Origin: Ceratodon purpureus
Lineage: Eukaryota > Streptophyta > Bryopsida > Pseudoditrichales > Ditrichaceae
Reading direction: 5' to 3'
Assembly (NCBI GenBank): GCA_014871385.1
Contig: CM026424.1
Coordinates: 20,675,321-20,739,320 of the forward strand
DNA length: 64,000 bases
A program made the translations under genes and the position numbers. This document shows, piece after piece, positions 59,726 through 64,000 of the stretch. The notes under the pieces were generated by a model. It did no database searches. It was not told where the DNA came from and saw nothing but the letters and a program-made list of their open reading frames with translations. How positions within the stretch are numbered: position 1 is the first letter of the stretch; every line of letters begins with the position of its first letter.

Positions 59726-62700
59726 ATGAGGACACACCGACCCGTGGGCGTTTCTACTGTTTTACCGGTGAGAGAAGCAATCGATCATGGAGAAAGCGAA
59801 GATGACGTCCCCCAGGTTCGGCAAAGACGGAAAAGAAGGAGAACAAATTATCCAAGGAATCCCCAGAACAATGAACCAGAGTATAGAGTTTATTGCCCCT
59901 GTAGAAAGTGTGATTCGAGGTCCAAGCCAACCTTGAGACTTCTACGAATATGTGATGAACACATCGCTCTCCATGGTGTGGGTGTAAAGTGGAAGGTAAT
60001 GTATTTGGTGAATGTATCCAAACCTTACTTACAGACTTCTTATGTCATGACAGTCATCTGTATCCCTCCAAATCCCATAAACACTGGATAATACATTTTA
60101 TGTTTAGAATAATAGAATATGTAACTGTTTCATTTACTAGTTCATTTTTTTTCCATCATAACTTACCAGAGAAAAATTACATATAGAACATAGGCCTATC
60201 ATTAATCGAAACGTTTTAGCCAATTTATGTTGGAAAAAAAATAAGAGATACCTAATACAATTTACAACAGGAAAACAGCATTGATTACAGTCACTAAAAT
60301 GGACCTTAATTGGCCTTACCCCATCTCTCAAATCTTTGAAGTATGTTTAAAGTGATAATTTGTAACGGTTATTGCACCGTCTACTACATTGATTTAGGAT
60401 TGGGACATGAAAGAACAAGACAGATGGCACTAGGTGATTGGTTGTCCATAGGTTCACTTCGATTAACTGTGCAAGTACTTTTTTTATGGGTCATCCATGT
60501 TTATAATATTCAGTTTTGCTTATTGGCTGATTAATTGTTCAGGGGACTCAGTAAAGTGAGATGACCGAAGACATGAATCAATGTGACTTGATATCTGGAA
60601 CCCTTTTAAAAGTGACCTCTCTTGCTTACGAAATGAAAGTTCCTCTTGAAATTCGACTTTTTTTTTGAATATCAATTTTTTAGCTCCCTCTGTAAATGCG
60701 ACACACTTGATCCAGAGTTGTGAGTTATTCTAACACATTTCTGCCCACCGTATCAGCCGGTGTATGATTATCAGATGGCCCGAATCAGACCAGGCCATGA
60801 CATGGGCCCTTCCACGGTGGTCGACAACTCGGTGGATGCCCCAGCGGCACCCGCCTTAGGTCCAGAAGACGCCCCTAATGTACAAGATGTACAAGACGAA
60901 GCATGGGCCGACGACCTCACCTTCGAGGACATGATGGCCCACCACGGGGCCCGGGATCCAGCTGTCATCCGTGTAGAGTCCACCGCCGGGCCTGATGCAG
61001 ATATGACTTTTTTGGAGAGGGAAGCATCCACAAAGTTGTATGATGGTGCAACATCGAGCAGGTTGAAGATCATAGTAGAATTTCTGAACCTTCAAGCCCG
61101 CCACGGATGGTCAAATCTGGCCATGGACGACATATTCACTACAATCTCAGATTTAGTGATTGCTCCCCATCTCAACTCGAAAATGCCGCACAGCAGGCAG
61201 GAGGCTAGAAAAGTAATTTCAGACGTAGGTTTGGATTACCAGGTAATACATGCCTGCCCATGTGATAAAACACTCTACTTTGGTCCTTTGGAGAATGCCA
61301 CTTTCTGCCCGAAATGTAAAATTTCTCGCTATGGTAACACAACAATAAAGAAGACAGTACCCCGGAAGGTATGATTTTTGTAAACAAAGCAAATCTGTTT
61401 TTCTCTCAATTTATTTACCAGTGTTGTGGATAATTTATTCAGCTCCGATCCTTATGTGGTATTAATCAGAACGATCATTTTGGTAGTAGTAAATGTTCAG
61501 TGGTTTTTGGCAGAAAATGTTTTTTTTCCCAGTAATTCCAAGACTACTTGCACACCTACGGAGCATGGAACTCGCTCCTCTGATGTCCTGGCATGCCAAC
61601 AATATGAGCACAGATGATATTATGAGAGTTCCTGCCGACAGTGGGGCGTGGCAGTCCATTTTGGAGAACCCAAAATTCGCATGTATGGCTGACGAGCCTC
61701 GAAATGCATGGCTTGGATGTGCAATGGATGGAGTAAACCCTTACTCGAACAACTCAGCAAGTCATTCCACGTGGCCAATTATGCTAGTTCTCTACAATTT
61801 ACCTCCGTGGTTATCAATTATGAACCGACACATCATGTTGTCCGCAATTGTACCAGGTAATTTCAACTCCATTATTCCTTATTTTACATCTTCTCTGAAA
61901 AGACTTCGATGAAGAAGCAACGTTTCTTTACATTGTTTTGATTTAATTTTCTTTTTTAAATTTAATTTTTAGGCAAAGAAATTAGTTTTTTCGTCAACAT
62001 TATATTTCACATGATTGTGATGAATTTGGAACCAATTCCCTACACTAATATAGTGGACCTTTGACATAATCTGACAGGGAAGAAGAAGGTGAAAGACATG
62101 AATACATATCTCCAACCAATGATAAGTGAATTGCGCACCTTGTGGGACACAGGAGTGGATGCTGTGGATGTGTCAGCCCCGCCTAACAAGAGACATTTTA
62201 AGTTGAAAGGCATTCTAATCTGGACAATGCATGACTTTCCGGGCTACGGGGTTTGCTCATCGCTTCAGACGCAGGGACACTACGCTTGTCCCCCTTGTGG
62301 TCCTGAACAACTGGAGTCACACCAATCTAGAGCATTGAAGAAAGTGATCTATTTGGGGCATAGGAAATACCTACCGTATGGTCATAGACTACGCCACGCG
62401 CATCATGACAGGGCTTACGGGAAAAAAAAGGCTGGACGACCCCCTATTCGCACCACTGTGGAATATTGGAGGAGGAGATGGCGTCTAGTTAAAAGCAAAC
62501 ACATTACCTTGAAAGAAGCCAGTGTGAAAGCGAAGTCCATATTCCACAAACTGCCATATTACAAGGTAATCAGAGCTAATTGTTTTACTTGTCAAGTATT
62601 ACTCATGTATGTCAGTAAGTGCAAAAATTGGGGAACATTTTCTTTTTAAACTCCATTTAAATTTGCTCTGCGGATCATTACACAGATGTAATGACGGATC

Positions 62701-64000
62701 ATTTTTGGACATCTAGAGACCTATTCTGTAAATGAATTAGGGTTTTTTATTTTAAAAATACACATTTTCAAAATTATCGGTTAGCAACCTCGACTGCAGA
62801 CCTCTCTACAAATGTTTTTCGTAGAGGCTCTAGGCCTTGAACTCAAAGCCTCCTATTAATCTATTCAAATGAGATTTCCGTCAGAAGACATGTGATTCGA
62901 CTTTCAATTAGGTTCGACTTTCACAATATTGTCGTGTTTTTAATTAACAAGACACCATAAGAAATTTACAGTGTAATAGGAAATCTTAGTGTTCCATAAT
63001 TCTAACTCGAATTCTTACCATGTTCACTGTGTCTCTAATAGTTTAGTCGGATTGATTGGTTCAGTAGTCTAGCGTTTAAGCTTTATAAGTCCTTCTAGTT
63101 TGTATAAGTTTCATATTTTTATTTTTTATTTTTTTAATAATTTACGTTTTCCCTGTTTTTTTTTATTTTAATGTTCAATTTTCATTGGGACCATGTATCC
63201 CAAAGCATGTGTTGTTAATGTGACATACATTTTGTTGATAGTAATGTAAAAGCAGTACCCCTTTTTGGTCTTCCGAGAATTGTAGGCAAATTTTAAGGCA
63301 CAGTGGTAGTCTTTAGTTTGTTTTCCATGAGCAATAATAATTTCAACATTCTCATGGAATATGAAGTTCATAATCTGATCAGGCAGGTCTGTTGTGAGAA
63401 GCGTTTCTAAGGCAGTGGTATATTTTTTGATGTCGTGAGAAGAGTTTCTAAAGCAGTGGTTTATTTTTTGAATAGAGAAATTTTCTGATAGGCAGGGTTA
63501 TTTAACCTTTGGTTATCATGTGTATGTCACGAAGATGCTCAGTCCCAGATCTATTCCAAAACACATATGTGTGTGTATTTAATACAATTTCTCTTGCCTT
63601 CCTGAACATACTCTGTTATTGGAATATTGCAGGACTTACCAATTCCCCACTTATTGGATCCTATGCACATAGAAAAGAATGTCTGCGCTGCTCTTTTCAA
63701 GACATTTTCAAATTGCAAGGGCACTAAGGCAGACTGCCTCGGCGTTCGAAATGCTTTCAAGGAACTGGGAATACGACATGATTTGCACGCTGAAGAAGAT
63801 GGACGGGACAGCAAGGGGAACTTGAAGTACAAGTACCCAAGGGCCCCTTGGATTTGGACCACGGAAGAGTACAACTTAGTCATACAAACAATCACTTCTA
63901 CTCGAACTCCCACCGGGTATGGTTCCTCTTTTTCATCCAAGTTCAGTGATCAAAAAATTGTTGGGATGAAAACCCATGATTACCATAACCTTCTCCACGA
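59726..64000 (+). CDS. CACTA Tnp2 transposase, 5' part
   Basis: Exons 59726-59995, 60757-61368, 61514-61856, 62078-62565 and 63633->64000 keep one frame and run off the window. The N-terminus holds the transposase-associated finger (RVYCPCRKCDSRSK, then ICDEHIALHGVG). The tnp2 domain (PF02992) follows: ARHGWSNLAMDDIF, YQVIHACPCDKTLYFGPLEN, TFCPKCKISRYG, MFFFPVIPRLLAHLRSM, GVNPYSNNSASHSTWPIMLV, LYNLPPWLSIMNRHIML, GILIWTMHDFPGYGVCSS, PHLLDPMHIEKNVCAALF and KTHDYHNLLH. These blocks fall in the usual order with no stop, so this copy may be intact up to the window edge. Tnp2 cuts and pastes the element after binding near its ends. Confidence 0.88.
62566..63632 (+). other. Long intron of Tnp2
   Basis: A 1,067-base AT-rich intron with donor GTAATC and acceptor TTGCAG. 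I see no gene or element inside. Confidence 0.7.

Larger units (their letters stand above)
53917..64000. mobile_element. CACTA (En/Spm) DNA transposon, right end outside the window
   Basis: The left end is most likely CACTAGAAGTTGATGG at 53917, directly after the LINE remnant, with ATA as possible 3-base duplication. Inside are a minus-strand companion gene (58454-54845) and a divergent Tnp2 transposase (from 59726). Tnp2 belongs to CACTA elements, and a second divergent gene is common in the plant members. The first 900 bases after the end are non-coding with several ACGTG boxes (near 54090, 54373 and 54420) and diverged ACGTAGC-type repeats that may be subterminal binding sites. Confidence 0.75.

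Overview
This window looks like nuclear DNA of a land plant, probably a seed-free one (moss or other bryophyte most likely, lycophyte possible). The basis is plant gene families (a DEMETER/ROS1-type DNA glycosylase, a GT14 glycosyltransferase, DUF716/TMEM45 proteins, the plant form of CIR), ordinary GT-AG introns of about 75 to 500 bases, and a heavy load of DNA transposons. I cannot name the species. No tRNA, rRNA, CRISPR array or bacterial-type operon was seen.

Layout. 1-6.1 kb: host genes (3' part of a CIR-type splicing/corepressor gene, a decayed membrane-protein gene, a GT14 glycosyltransferase). 6.1-25.9 kb: gene-poor and repeat-rich. Its centre is a 2,384-bp inverted duplication (10461-12844 and 18181-20564), each arm carrying a whole two-exon TMEM45/DUF716 gene. 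I found one base difference between the arms. The 5.3-kb spacer and left flank hold short elements with clear ends: two with TTAA targets (piggyBac-like), one with a TAA target (PIF/Harbinger-like), and one larger element split by another. 25.9-33.9 kb: a complete 19-exon DEMETER-like 5-methylcytosine DNA glycosylase on the minus strand. All junctions are in frame, giving about 1,864 aa. It has an unusual N-terminal tandem repeat and no permuted CXXC motif. 34-37 kb: AT-rich, nothing coding.

37.3-64 kb: nested transposons. A decayed LINE is split by a 14,678-bp DNA transposon (38737-53414) with a perfect 17-bp terminal inverted repeat core and an ATAT duplication on both sides. I reconstruct three reading units in it: a five-exon DD(D/E) transposase on the plus strand, and, on the minus strand, a four-exon 1,005-aa zinc-finger protein followed by a SUVR1/2/4-class SET-domain histone H3K9 methyltransferase module. 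Introns and ends are packed with GTAC-centred motifs. Right of this, a CACTA (En/Spm) element starts at 53917 and runs off the window, with a minus-strand companion gene and a divergent Tnp2 transposase.

The likely novel system is the 14.7-kb transposon: an apparently intact cut-and-paste element carrying its own heterochromatin-type histone methyltransferase, an unfamiliar zinc-finger protein and a dense repeated motif. It could write repressive chromatin, tune its own silencing, or mark its copies for transposase binding. This is inference; the gene content, ends and motif density are read from the sequence.
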